Notes: generated from the letters alone by a model not told the origin. Positions 27,630 through 35,232 are shown, numbered from the stretch's first letter. The stretch: DNA of 64,000 nucleotides from Pseudomonadota bacterium (GCA_023457435.1 JAEWLS010000028.1:62001-126000), one strand, 5' to 3'. Made by a program: numbers and translations.

Positions 27630-28478
27630 TTAGCTTGCAGCCACCAGCCCCATCCGCGCTCCGCCCGCACTTTTCGCGAAAGCAGCGGCGGCAGGTTGCA
27701 ACGGTTTGCTGGCTCGAATCGCGTAGCGGTCCTGGCTGGCTCGATCTATCCGCTGATGCAGCGGCATGTTGCGGCCCTGCGCCCTGCGAATGGCACTGTG
27801 ATCGCGATCAATGACGATGTCGGTGAAGCCCGCCTCGGCGAGCAGCGCGGCAATGGCCTCCGGTTGCGCACCTTTTGCGAAATAGACCCGCTGAAGGATT
27901 CGGTCGTGAGTCTCGCGATCCATCCCGGGCGTAGTCGTCGGGTGCGCCGCGCGCGCCTTGAGCCAAGCCGCGACCTTGCGTCCAATGCGCTGCTGAAATG
28001 TCCGCGGCATCATGTCAGCGTCGACGATCAACACCTTGCCGCCGGGCTTCAGCACACGGAGCCAGTCGGCGAACGCGGCGCGCGGATCCGGCAAAGTCCA
28101 GACCAGATGCCGGTTTGTGATCGCGTCGAAATGATTGTCCGGCTGGCGGGTATCCTCGGCGTCGCCGATTACGAAAGTCGCGCCGTTATTGAGCGCCTTG
28201 TGCTTTCGGCGCGCCCGCTCGAGCATCGGCTCCGAGAAGTCGAGCCCGGTCACTTTGAAGCCGATCTCTGAAAGCAACCGCGAGATAACTCCGGTGCCGC
28301 TGGCAAGGTCCAGCACAGCGCGGCCCTTGCCGTCCCCGAGATGGCGTCGGATGAGCGTGTGCCAGGCGGCGCGCTCGTCGTCGCTGAATATCTCGTGGCC
28401 TACCGAAAGGTCGAACGTCTCCGCGCGGTTCGACCAATATTCGCGGATTTCGTCCTTGAGGGTCCAATTGGGCTGCAT
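27630..28478 (-). CDS. Class I SAM-dependent methyltransferase, first gene of importer operon
   Basis: A 282-residue methyltransferase. Motif I is VLDLASGTGVISRLL (about residues 55-69), then GLDFSEPMLERAR and FVIGDAEDTRQPDNHFDAI; a post-core motif LKPGGKVLIVDADM follows near 143. It opens the operon that continues with the binding protein, permease and ATPase, with 39 bases before the next gene. The arrangement suggests it modifies the imported ligand or a precursor, but the substrate is not known. It lacks the cysteine pattern expected of ArsM, so arsenic methylation is unlikely despite the nearby arsR. Confidence 0.8.
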   Translation of the reverse strand: MQPNWTLKDEIREYWSNRAETFDLSVGHEIFSDDERAAWHTLIRRHLGDGKGRAVLDLASGTGVISRLLSEIGFKVTGLDFSEPMLERARRKHKALNNGATFVIGDAEDTRQPDNHFDAITNRHLVWTLPDPRAAFADWLRVLKPGGKVLIVDADMMPRTFQQRIGRKVAAWLKARAAHPTTTPGMDRETHDRILQRVYFAKGAQPEAIAALLAEAGFTDIVIDRDHSAIRRAQGRNMPLHQRIDRASQDRYAIRASKPLQPAAAAFAKSAGGARMGLVAAS

Positions 28479-28782
28479 TGATTGCGGTCTGCGGTACTAG
28501 CTGAAAGATGACAAATTCAGTCAGGTAATAGCCAGCGCAAGCCTTGCCGTCTACCCTGCGTTGACGAAATATCGGTATGTGCTGCGCCGATGGCTTAGCG
28601 CTTCCGCTTTGGGGCCGACACCGGACTGTCCGGTTGTGGGGATCGCTCGACGGTAATCTGCCGTTCTGCACCCCGACCGCATACGTGTGGTTCCGCCCGC
28701 CGTTGCAACCAGCCAGATTCAGACGTTCTGTCGCGCGGTTGAAGTCCGCGGCTATTGGCCGCCTCCTGTCGAGATGTTAATT
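28479..28782. other. Divergent intergenic region, methyltransferase operon / arsR
   Basis: About 300 bases with no credible gene. It must hold the promoter of the methyltransferase-importer operon. A perfect palindrome CCGGACTGTCCGG lies at 28621-28633 and could be an operator; it does not match a regulator site I can name. Confidence 0.4.
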
Positions 28783-28810
28783 ACATCCATATATCAAGGT
28801 TTATGGATGT
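28783..28810 (+). promoter_or_regulatory. ArsR operator (perfect inverted repeat)
   Basis: ACATCCATA (28783-28791) and TATGGATGT (28802-28810) form a perfect 9-bp inverted repeat with a 10-base centre. It ends on the base before the arsR start codon, so bound repressor would block arsR itself. Autoregulation is inferred from family behaviour. Confidence 0.7.
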
Positions 28811-29143
28811 ATGGATAAAGAAGCAGCTTTGGCGGCCTTGGCAGCTCTTGGACAGGAGACCCGGCTCGACATCTTCCGGCTTCTTGTGAGGGCCGCTCCG
28901 GGAGGCATCCCCGCGGGGGAGATCGGCCAAAGCCTCGGCACCGTCCAGAACACTACTTCCGCCCACTTGAAGGTCCTGTCACATGCTGGCCTGGTCTGTC
29001 CCGAGCGAGAGGGTCGCGTCGTGCGCTACCACGCCGACATGACCGGATTCCGCGACCTACTCGCCTTCCTGATGGAGGACTGCTGTTCCGGAAAGCCGGA
29101 ACTGTGCCGTCCCGTTATCGACGCCATCACCTGCCGCTGCTGA
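28811..29143 (+). CDS. arsR: ArsR family metalloregulator with C-terminal cysteines
   Basis: A 110-residue winged-helix repressor. The recognition helix region is TVQNTTSAHLKVLSHAGLV (about residues 44-62). There is no ELCVCDL motif in helix 3; cysteines sit at 91, 92 and 99 (EDCCSGKPELC) and at 108 and 110. An adjacent Cys pair plus a third Cys near the C-terminus resembles the Acidithiobacillus-type As(III) sensor. Its target operon is missing: the following DNA holds only a few codons of a possible next gene before a break. Its own promoter carries a perfect inverted repeat. Confidence 0.88.
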   Translation: MDKEAALAALAALGQETRLDIFRLLVRAAPGGIPAGEIGQSLGTVQNTTSAHLKVLSHAGLVCPEREGRVVRYHADMTGFRDLLAFLMEDCCSGKPELCRPVIDAITCRC

Positions 29144-29150
29144 GGACTAC

Positions 29151-29185
29151 CATGACTGGCACCATCTACGCGCCGACCCGGGAGG
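29151..29185 (+). pseudogene. Possible remnant start of a gene after arsR
   Basis: An ATG at 29151, preceded by GAGGA, begins MTGTIY and then runs into sequence that on the other strand belongs to the M41 peptidase fragment. This looks like the first codons of an ars gene, possibly a glutaredoxin-type arsenate reductase, cut by a deletion. Only six or seven codons are left, so the identity is a guess. Confidence 0.25.
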
Positions 29186-29426
29186 TGATGGTCCCCAGTC
29201 CCAGGTAGAGCCGGATGACGGCATGGCTGGCCTCATGGACTGCTAGTCGAAAGATCAGCTGCTTCGTCCGCGTCGCGATCAGTTCCCGCTCGGGTTTCTG
29301 TCCGGACGGAAGGTCGAAGTCCGCGGCTTGCTCTGTTGCGGTTCCAGGATCCGCAAGCTTGGAGAAGAGGATGCCGCGGGCGGCAATTTCGTTCGGGGGC
29401 CGCTGGGTGGATGCGGTGCGATGCAT
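29166..29426 (-). pseudogene. Truncated M41 (FtsH-type) metallopeptidase-like gene
   Basis: 86 residues are left. After a polar N-terminus comes FRLAVHEASHAVIRLYLGLGTIT, in which HEASH is the HExxH zinc-protease motif in the FtsH/M41 setting. Just after it the frame meets foreign sequence and stops at 29166, so the third zinc ligand and the rest of the domain are missing. ATG 29426 follows GAGGAGAGGGAG. It lies 79 bases after the AAA+ gene on the same strand, which suggests the two were meant to work together as a two-piece AAA+ protease. Confidence 0.65.
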
Positions 29427-29505
29427 TGAACTCCCTCTCCTCAGTTGGCGCTGCTGGCGAATGCGGTGCTCCCGGAGGCGGCAGGCGGGCGGAGTGTCAT
29501 GTGGT

Positions 29506-31079
29506 TCATTGCGGCTGCCTCTGACGTTCGCGAACCTCGACGAGATGCTCCAGGATCCGCTCAAGTCTCCGGACCGAACCGCCGCCCCAGGTGGAGGCTA
29601 CAGCCTCCAGTTCATCTCCCTCGAGCGGCATCGCCCATCGACGGTCGTGACCTAGCTGCTCGTACAGGCGCGCCATGATGCTCCCTGCGATCACCGGAAG
29701 GTGCCGGACGCCTGGTTCAGGGAAGGGGATGACGCGGCAGCGGTCCCGTAGGACGGCCGGGATCGGCTCCACCTCGTTCGCGGTCATGATCCAGGACACA
29801 TGGGAAAGGTCGCACTCGGCCTGGACGTAGGGATCATGCCACCGGCTGGAAGTCTCTCTTTCGAAGAGGCCAAGCAGCACGTCGTGGACATTGCCGTTGT
29901 TGCGGCTGGTGGCAGTCTTCTCGATCTCGTCGAGAATGATGATGGACCCGGCGCACTGGTGGCGCCGCACGGCAAGGATCGGAAGGCCCGCCTCGCCCGT
30001 CGACCATCGGCGCGGAGTACCTCCGACATAGCTGTCGCTCATCCCACCGCAGGGGATGAGTTCATGCGGAGCCGCAAGCTCTTCGGCGAGTCGGCGGGCG
30101 AACCGCGACTTGCCACAACCCGGCGGCCCTACGAGGATGGTCGGCCTGAGCTGGACGTGTCGTCGCCCAACCAGCCCTTGCAGGATCTGGTCGATGGCAG
30201 CAAAGGCATAGGGAAATTCGGCGCCCAGCGTGGTCCGGATCGACGATAGGTCAGGGGTCACGGGCAGCCGCAACGCCCCTCCCGCGATCTTCTCGAACTC
30301 CTTGGCGACCTGCTTGCCTTTGATCCGGACGCGTTGCCGACTTCACGAAGGACCACCACCGTATCTCCGCTTGGGGGCGATGGCGCGGCGGCCGAGGACG
30401 AGGCCGCCTCGTGGCCCGCCTCGTCTGCGGGAGCCTCAGGTGCGCCGCGCTTGTCCCCCGCCTTCTCGGCATAGTGGCAGGCGTAGCGGTTGATTGCTTC
30501 CTTGACCCTGAAGTAGTGGCCTCGCAGATTGTGTCGCTGATCGACTATTCCGTGGCCTGTTACAAGCAGGCCGTCCCGCTCCCAGTCTTCGAGATCGCGC
30601 GCGAAGGCGGACCAGGCGAGCGAGGTCCACAGGAGGTGGGCATCGTTCGAGGCCTTCAGGTCCTTCAGGGCGCGGAACAGCGTTTCGCCACCTATGGCAG
30701 CCGCTGCCGTGGAGTCGCCGAGACTCGCTCGATAGATCAGGCACCGCAGAAGCATGGGGCGGACGTGGACGCCCGGCTCACCGGCGGCAGCGCGCAACTC
30801 GAACTCCAGCGCCACCAAGCTCTCGGTGCTTTGCTCTACAGTAAGCTCCTCCAGCCGAGCGACCAGAGGAGCCAGGTCCGCTCGGTTGCGCCGCCTCAGG
30901 CGACGCGCGAGCCGCTCGCCGAACTCCCGCAGGTCTTCCTGAATCTGATCGCGGAAGAACTGCATACCCCGCAGCAGCTCCTCTTCCGTGGGCAGCCGTT
31001 GCCCGGCACGCACTGCCTTCTCGCGCCGCTTCAACAGGCGGTGCTCTGGCGAGTCGTTGCTCGCCTCATCGTCAAGCAT
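29506..31079 (-). pseudogene. AAA+ ATPase with N-terminal helical region, one frameshift
   Basis: Two frames make one protein of about 524 residues. The first (from ATG 31079) is a helical, Arg/Leu-rich domain ending VVVLREVGN. The second holds the AAA+ domain: Walker A GPPGCGKS, Walker B IIILDEIEK, sensor-1 region WIMTANE and an Arg-finger-like VLRDRCR. The join VRIKGKQVAKEFEKIAGGALRLP is found one frame over, so a base is missing near 30331-30333. As written the AAA+ part could only be made from an internal start. It overlaps the DUF6634 gene by 8 bases and precedes the M41 fragment. Confidence 0.75.
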
Positions 31080-31491
31080 GGTTGCCGCCCTCGTCGGCAG
31101 GCCGGCCCAACCGATACCAGCGGGAGAGCGTACGGGCCCAAGTGAGGTCTCCCGAACGCAGCCAGAGATCGGATGTAACGATCTGGCGGTTGCAGCCCAC
31201 CAGCTTCGGGTGACCTGTCGACGCCCCGACAAGACACGGGGCCGGCCGACGAGCCAGAGCCCACTGATCGAGAAGCGGCGTCTGGGCCCCAATGAGCTCT
31301 TCGGGGTGAACGCCATTCGAGATCGCCGGCATGTCGGCCACGAGGCACGAGAGCTTCCGGAGCTGGTGGGCGAACTGGGCACCCTGTTCCCGCCTGCCAA
31401 GATCGAATGTCAACATACGACGCCCATCTCCCATGGAGGCACGACCCACGGCCGCGCCGCCATCAGTGCCGCTCTCAAGGACTCGACTCAC
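31072..31491 (-). CDS. DUF6634-like protein, first gene of the AAA/M41 module
   Basis: A 139-residue protein whose centre and end (LLDQWALARRPAPCLVG, TGHPKLVG, IVTSDLWLRSGDLTWARTL, SRWYRLG) look like DUF6634, a family of unknown function that I associate with alphaproteobacterial mobile DNA. The GTG at 31491 has no good ribosome site; ATG 31416, after a GGGAGATGGG stretch, is a plausible shorter start. The stop overlaps the start of the AAA+ gene. The family name is from memory of the pattern and should be checked. Confidence 0.55.
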   Translation of the reverse strand: MSRVLESGTDGGAAVGRASMGDGRRMLTFDLGRREQGAQFAHQLRKLSCLVADMPAISNGVHPEELIGAQTPLLDQWALARRPAPCLVGASTGHPKLVGCNRQIVTSDLWLRSGDLTWARTLSRWYRLGRPADEGGNHA

Positions 31492-31633
31492 TCAGAACCG
31501 AGCCGACACCTGGATACGGCGTCAGGGGTGAGGCGTCCAGGCGCCACAGCCGGCGCAATCTGGCCGCGAGGGTGTGGTGATCCACCTGCCTCTCGTCTGG
31601 CGTCCTGACCAGGGAGTCGCTAGATCCGCTCTG

Positions 31634-31900
31634 ATGCAGGCACCCTACGACCTTCTTCGAGCCGCCCGCGTGCTCCTCGACATTCCAGCGGCTGAGCTCG
31701 CCCAGCGTGCTGGGGTCAGCAAGCGATCTCTGGTCCGGATCGAATCATGCGAGCCGGTTGGCCTAGAGATTTCCTTCAAGGTGCAGAAGGCGCTCGAGCA
31801 AGCGGGTGTCGAGTTCGTGCCGGAGACCAAGACCAAAGGGCCCGGCCTGATCCTCCGGAAGGATCGCGTCCGGAGAGTCGGCTTTCAGATCGGCAGCTAA
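31634..31900 (+). CDS. XRE family helix-turn-helix regulator
   Basis: An 88-residue protein, mostly one Cro/C1-type helix-turn-helix: LLDIPAAELAQRAGVSKRSLVRIE (about residues 12-35, read in parts), followed by VQKALEQAGVEFVPE, usual in short XRE proteins of mobile elements and toxin-antitoxin loci. ATG 31634 begins the conserved part. It is the last protein gene before the right end of the island, divergent from the DUF6634 module, and may regulate it. Confidence 0.85.
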   Translation: MQAPYDLLRAARVLLDIPAAELAQRAGVSKRSLVRIESCEPVGLEISFKVQKALEQAGVEFVPETKTKGPGLILRKDRVRRVGFQIGS

Positions 31901-32069
31901 GTTGATTGCGGTTAACTCGTCGTGGAGGCGCGTTCACGAAAGCCAGCATCCAGCTCCGTGCAGCCACTTCAGCGAAGAACTTGGCGTCGACTTTATCAGG
32001 AAGCGCGCGTCGTGTGGACAATGGATGCATCCCTCCGACAGAGGGCCTGGGCGCGTTCCTGAACTGGAG

Positions 32070-32229
32070 TGGGTCGGCACAAAAGCGACCCACCCATCGT
32101 CTGCACGGTCATCGCCGTCCCCGACTGTACCGTAACTCCGTGTAGCAGTGAGCATCGGCTGCTGCAAATATCCTAGCGGGTGAATACCGGGCGTAGCCCG
32201 GTAGAGGGGCGGCAATGAGCCCCTCTTTT
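32070..32229 (+). ncRNA. Hairpin-rich segment near the island's right end, possible structured RNA
   Basis: Five consecutive stems lie in about 160 bases: TGGGTCG/CGACCCA (32070-32092), CTGCACGG/CCGTGTAG (32101-32145), AGCAG/CTGCT (about 32144-32163), TACCGGGC/GCCCGGTA around GTA (32185-32203), and AGAGGGGC/GCCCCTCT followed by TTTTG (32203-32229), which has the form of an intrinsic terminator. There is no credible protein gene. It may be a small RNA ending at the last stem, or recombinase-related DNA structure. I know no family that matches. Confidence 0.4.
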
Positions 32230-32257
32230 GTCCGTGGCATAAGCGGTGTCCGCAGTG

Positions 32258-32347
32258 GTTTACACATCTGGGCTGCGCAACTCAGGTTTTCGTGCGCCCA
32301 TAGGGGCTTACGAGCTTGTTGACGCATGTAGTTGCGCATTAAAATTC
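32258..32347. repeat. Right end of the dinB island
   Basis: It contains GTTTACACATCTGG (32258-32271), the exact inverse of the left-end 14-mer; TGCGCAACT (32274-32282) and AGTTGCGCA (32330-32338), a perfect 9-base inverted pair; TGCGCATTA (32333-32341), matching the left terminal repeat; and AAATTC (32342-32347), the near-copy of the left flank. Confidence 0.7.
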
Positions 32348-33103
32348 CTGGCGAAGGTGGCGTCCGACCTCGACAAGCCGCGCGGATTCGCCGTCATCGG
32401 CAGGGACGAGGCGGTGTCGTTCCTCGCCGCCCAGCCGGTGACGCTGATCTGGGGCGTCGGAAAGGCCTTCGCCGGCACGCTCGAGCGCGACGGCATCCGC
32501 ACCATCGGCCAGATCCAGTCGGCCGACCGCGGCGACCTCATGCGGCGCTACGGCTCGATGGGCGACCGGCTCTGGCGCCTCTCGCGCGGCATCGACGATC
32601 GCAAGGTCGACCCGCGCCACGACGCCAAGACGGTTTCGGCCGAAACCACGTTCGACACCGACCTCGCCAGCCTCGACGACCTCGTCCCGGTGCTGCGCCG
32701 CCTCGCCGAACGGGTTTCCACGCGGCTGAAGAAGGCGTCGCTGGCCGGCCGCACCATCGTCTTGAAACTGAAGTCGGCTGACTTCAAGATTCGGACCCGC
32801 AACCGCCAGCTCGCGGACCCGACGCGGCTCGCCGACCGCATCTTCAGCACGGGCCTCGATCTGCTGCGACGCGAAGCCGACGGCACCCGCTATCGCCTCA
32901 TCGGTGTAGGCGTGTCGGACCTTTCTGACGATGCCCGCGCCGATCCACCCGATCTGGTCGACGTCGGCGCTCGCAAGCGCGCGCTTGCCGAAGGCGCGGT
33001 GGACGCGCTGCGCGCCAGGTTCGGCGGGACTGCGATCGAGACCGGCTACACGTTCGGTCGCGGGCGCCCGGGACGCGAGCCGCGACCAGACGTCGACGAA
33101 TAG
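32348..33103 (+). pseudogene. dinB: dinB (DNA polymerase IV) 3' part, after the island
   Basis: The last 251 codons and stop of the resident DinB: the thumb segment LAKVASDLDKPRGF, the helix-hairpin-helix region (IWGVGKAFAGTLERDGI) and the little finger domain. It continues exactly the frame of the 5' part at 17793-18350; joined, they give 437 residues. In place, the frame is open upstream into the island to a GTG at 32246, so a fusion product lacking the catalytic acids could be made. It cannot be an active polymerase by itself. Confidence 0.9.
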
Positions 33104-33104
33104 A

Positions 33105-33941
33105 TCAGAAGAGCTGGCCGCGGATGGTCAGCGCGGTGAGGTCCATCGCCAGTGCCACGCCGGCATGCAGCAGCACGCCGAAGACAATCGACCCTGTCCG
33201 CAGGGAAAGGAAGCCGAGCACGACCCCGGCGATCAGCGCACCGGTGGCTTCGGCCGGCGGCTTGCCGAAATGCAGCATCACGTAGGGGATGAGCGGCAGC
33301 ACTATTGCCCAGGCGCCGAACCGATGCTTGGCCGCATGGATGAGGACGCCCCGGAAGAAGAACTCGATGGCGATGAACTGCACTAGGTAGGCGCCTTCGA
33401 AAACCGCGAAGCGCGGCCAGAGCGCTTCCCCTGCGGGCGGTTTGTAGAACGGATAGTAGTCGGCCAGACCCGGTATCAGTGCCGCACCGAGGACGATGAG
33501 CGGCAGCATGAACGCGAGCAGCGCGAGGTAGACGACCCTGTCGCGACCGTGGCCGGCGCGCAGGCCGAACTCGCTGAGCCGTCCGCCCGTCGCGACGATG
33601 CAGACCGCCGGCGCGACGAGGAAGCAGACCACGGTCCCCGCCGCCCACCACAGCAGCAGGCGGAACGACCCGCCGTCGGCTGCGGCAAAGTACTGGTAGA
33701 GGTCGCGCGCCGGCTGCTCGAACCCGAGGACCCAGAGCAGCGTGGGCAGACCGGCACCCATGTCGACGACGAGATAGTGCTGCACCAGAAGTGCAAGCGC
33801 GCAGACGAGGATTACCCACAGGAGACGGCGGTCCGCGTCGCGATCCGGCGTCGGCCAGTTCGGCGCCGCGGCCGCGTTGGCGTCGGAGATTGATTGCCGG
33901 ATGGCCTGGGCAACGGCCTTTGCGCGCGAAACGAAGGTCAA
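33105..33941 (-). CDS. CPBP family intramembrane metalloprotease
   Basis: A 278-residue membrane protein with about seven hydrophobic segments. In the second half IEFFFRGVLIHAAKHRFG (about residues 196-213) gives the CPBP (CAAX protease and bacteriocin-processing) glutamate/arginine motif, here EFFFR in place of the commoner EExxxR, and MLHFGKP supplies the next conserved His. The substrate is unknown. It converges with dinB, with only one base between the stops. Confidence 0.8.
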   Translation of the reverse strand: MTFVSRAKAVAQAIRQSISDANAAAAPNWPTPDRDADRRLLWVILVCALALLVQHYLVVDMGAGLPTLLWVLGFEQPARDLYQYFAAADGGSFRLLLWWAAGTVVCFLVAPAVCIVATGGRLSEFGLRAGHGRDRVVYLALLAFMLPLIVLGAALIPGLADYYPFYKPPAGEALWPRFAVFEGAYLVQFIAIEFFFRGVLIHAAKHRFGAWAIVLPLIPYVMLHFGKPPAEATGALIAGVVLGFLSLRTGSIVFGVLLHAGVALAMDLTALTIRGQLF

Positions 33942-33968
33942 GCTCGGCGCTTCATGTCGAGAAGACGA

Positions 33969-34044
<76 letters not shown>

Positions 34045-34209
34045 GCCGGGTGCAGGGACGTGAGCCGTCCGTGCAGGTGCGCGCATATAGCTTCTGCCGT
34101 ACGGCGTGTCCACCCCCGCGAGGGTGTGTTTCGAAAGACACGGCCAACCGCGACAAACCGTCCACATGCCAGTCCACGTCTTGTAAGAGCCGGCCTGCGC
34201 GATTAAGTC

Positions 34210-34320
34210 AGCCTCACTGACGCATATCCTCCTCCCATGCGTCGGTGCCGGGCGGCGAATCCTCCTCCCTCGCTGCCCACCCAAACTAAGCCCGCGGATC
34301 CTCCCCCGCGGGCTTATTTG
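34210..34320 (+). ncRNA. Alpha-r14-like small RNA with anti-Shine-Dalgarno loops (NfeR1 type)
   Basis: Three hairpins show CCTCC motifs in their loops. GACGCAT/ATGCGTC (34219-34243) encloses CCTCCTCCC, a second CCTCCTCCC lies at 34261-34269 in a GGC-rich/GCTGCC arm, and AAGCCCGCGG/CCGCGGGCTT (about 34289-34315) encloses CCTCC and ends in TTATTT as an intrinsic terminator. Repeated CCUCCUCCC loops are the hallmark of the alpha-r14 family (NfeR1 of Sinorhizobium), trans-acting RNAs that pair with ribosome sites. A CTTGTA (34180) and GATTAA (34201) pair could be the promoter. The 5' end is estimated. It lies between tRNA-Lys and phzF. Confidence 0.75.
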
Positions 34321-34329
34321 GATCCGCAC

Positions 34330-35232
34330 TCATGCGAAGAGCGTGCCTTCCGCGGCGAGGACGACGTTCCCGCCGATCCGCGCCGCCCGTGTCCGTCCCC
34401 CGGCGATTTCCATCTCGAGGCGCAGGCGCGACGGCCGGCCCATCTCGAAGCCCTGTTCGATCACGCCGGTCCAGGGGCCGTCCACGGGCTCGTCGAATGC
34501 CACTATGGCGCCGGAGAAGGCGGCGAGAGCCGAACCTGTCGCCGGGTCCTCGTAGCTTTTCGCACCGCCGGTGAACATGCGCGCGCGGAAGGCGGCGTCG
34601 CCGTCGGTACGAACGTAGACGTAGGCCGACGCCGGGACGCCGTTGCCGCGGTCAGGCGCGATCTCGCGCCACCGGCGCGGGTCGAGGGACGCCTTCGCCA
34701 GCGCCGCGGCGCTCGACACCGGCACGCAGACATAGGGGACGCCTGCCGACCAGGCGGAGACCACGTGGTTCTCGAAGCCGAGATCGGCGGGAAGAAGCCC
34801 GAGCGCCTCCGCCGTCATCTCCGCGGCAGCGGTAAGCGCCAACGGCGCCGAGAGCTCCGGCAGGTCGAATTCCGCGAAGTCTGCGTCCCCGCCGAGCTTC
34901 ACCGCGCAGCGTACGTCGCCGATCTTCTCCTCCAGAACCAGCACGGAGGTTCCCTGCCGTCCGCCGCGGCGCGCCAGCGCCACCGCGCTGCCGACGGTCG
35001 GATGCCCGGCAAACGGCATCTCGAAATTGGGCGTGAAGATGCGGATCGCCGCGAGATGCGCCGGGTTCTTCGGGCGCATTGCGAACACGGTTTCGGACAG
35101 GTTGAACTCGGCCGCGATGCGCTGCATGCGCCCGGCATCGAGGTCGTCGCACTCGTAGACGATGGCGAGCGGATTGCCCTCGAGAACGGTATCGGTGAAC
35201 ACGTCGAGGATCTGGTAGGGGTGTCGTGCCAT
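34330..35232 (-). CDS. PhzF family phenazine-biosynthesis-like isomerase
   Basis: A 300-residue protein of the PhzF/DapF-like fold. Landmarks are the N-terminal VFTDTVLEGNPLAIV with an N-P pair, FNLSETVFAM with the catalytic-type Glu (about residue 47), PFAGHPTVGSA (about 73) and the C-terminal YEDPATGSALAAF. ATG 35232 was chosen because GGAGA stands six bases upstream; the frame is open much further, but that part is antisense to the exporter gene. The substrate is unknown and no phenazine genes are nearby. Confidence 0.88.
   Translation of the reverse strand: MARHPYQILDVFTDTVLEGNPLAIVYECDDLDAGRMQRIAAEFNLSETVFAMRPKNPAHLAAIRIFTPNFEMPFAGHPTVGSAVALARRGGRQGTSVLVLEEKIGDVRCAVKLGGDADFAEFDLPELSAPLALTAAAEMTAEALGLLPADLGFENHVVSAWSAGVPYVCVPVSSAAALAKASLDPRRWREIAPDRGNGVPASAYVYVRTDGDAAFRARMFTGGAKSYEDPATGSALAAFSGAIVAFDEPVDGPWTGVIEQGFEMGRPSRLRLEMEIAGGRTRAARIGGNVVLAAEGTLFA

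Larger units (their letters stand above)
18351..32341. mobile_element. About 14.0 kb genomic island inserted in dinB
   Basis: The DNA between the two halves of dinB. It is bounded by imperfect 6-base direct repeats (AAGTTC at 18345-18350, AAATTC at 32342-32347), by 9-base terminal inverted repeats (TAACGCGCA and TGCGCATTA) and by an exact 14-base inverted repeat slightly inside. Deleting it with one 6-base repeat restores the dinB frame. Contents are a full dinB, a fused type IIG restriction-methylase, imuB and DUF4385 remnants, an iron-type ABC importer with methyltransferase, arsR, a DUF6634/AAA/M41 module and an XRE gene. No integrase, transposase or conjugation gene is seen, so it is immobile alone or relies on proteins encoded elsewhere. 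Confidence 0.85.

Noticed and set aside
27630..28478. Methyltransferase as ArsM because arsR is close
   Set aside because: The conserved arsenite-binding cysteines are not present, and it belongs to the importer operon on the other strand.
32109..32339. Short - strand frame at the right end of the island
   Set aside because: The translation has no family features and lies over the hairpin block; the frame looks incidental.
18351..32341. CRISPR array, integron attC array or conjugation genes in the island
   Set aside because: No regularly spaced repeats, cas genes, relaxase, type IV secretion or integrase sequence is visible.
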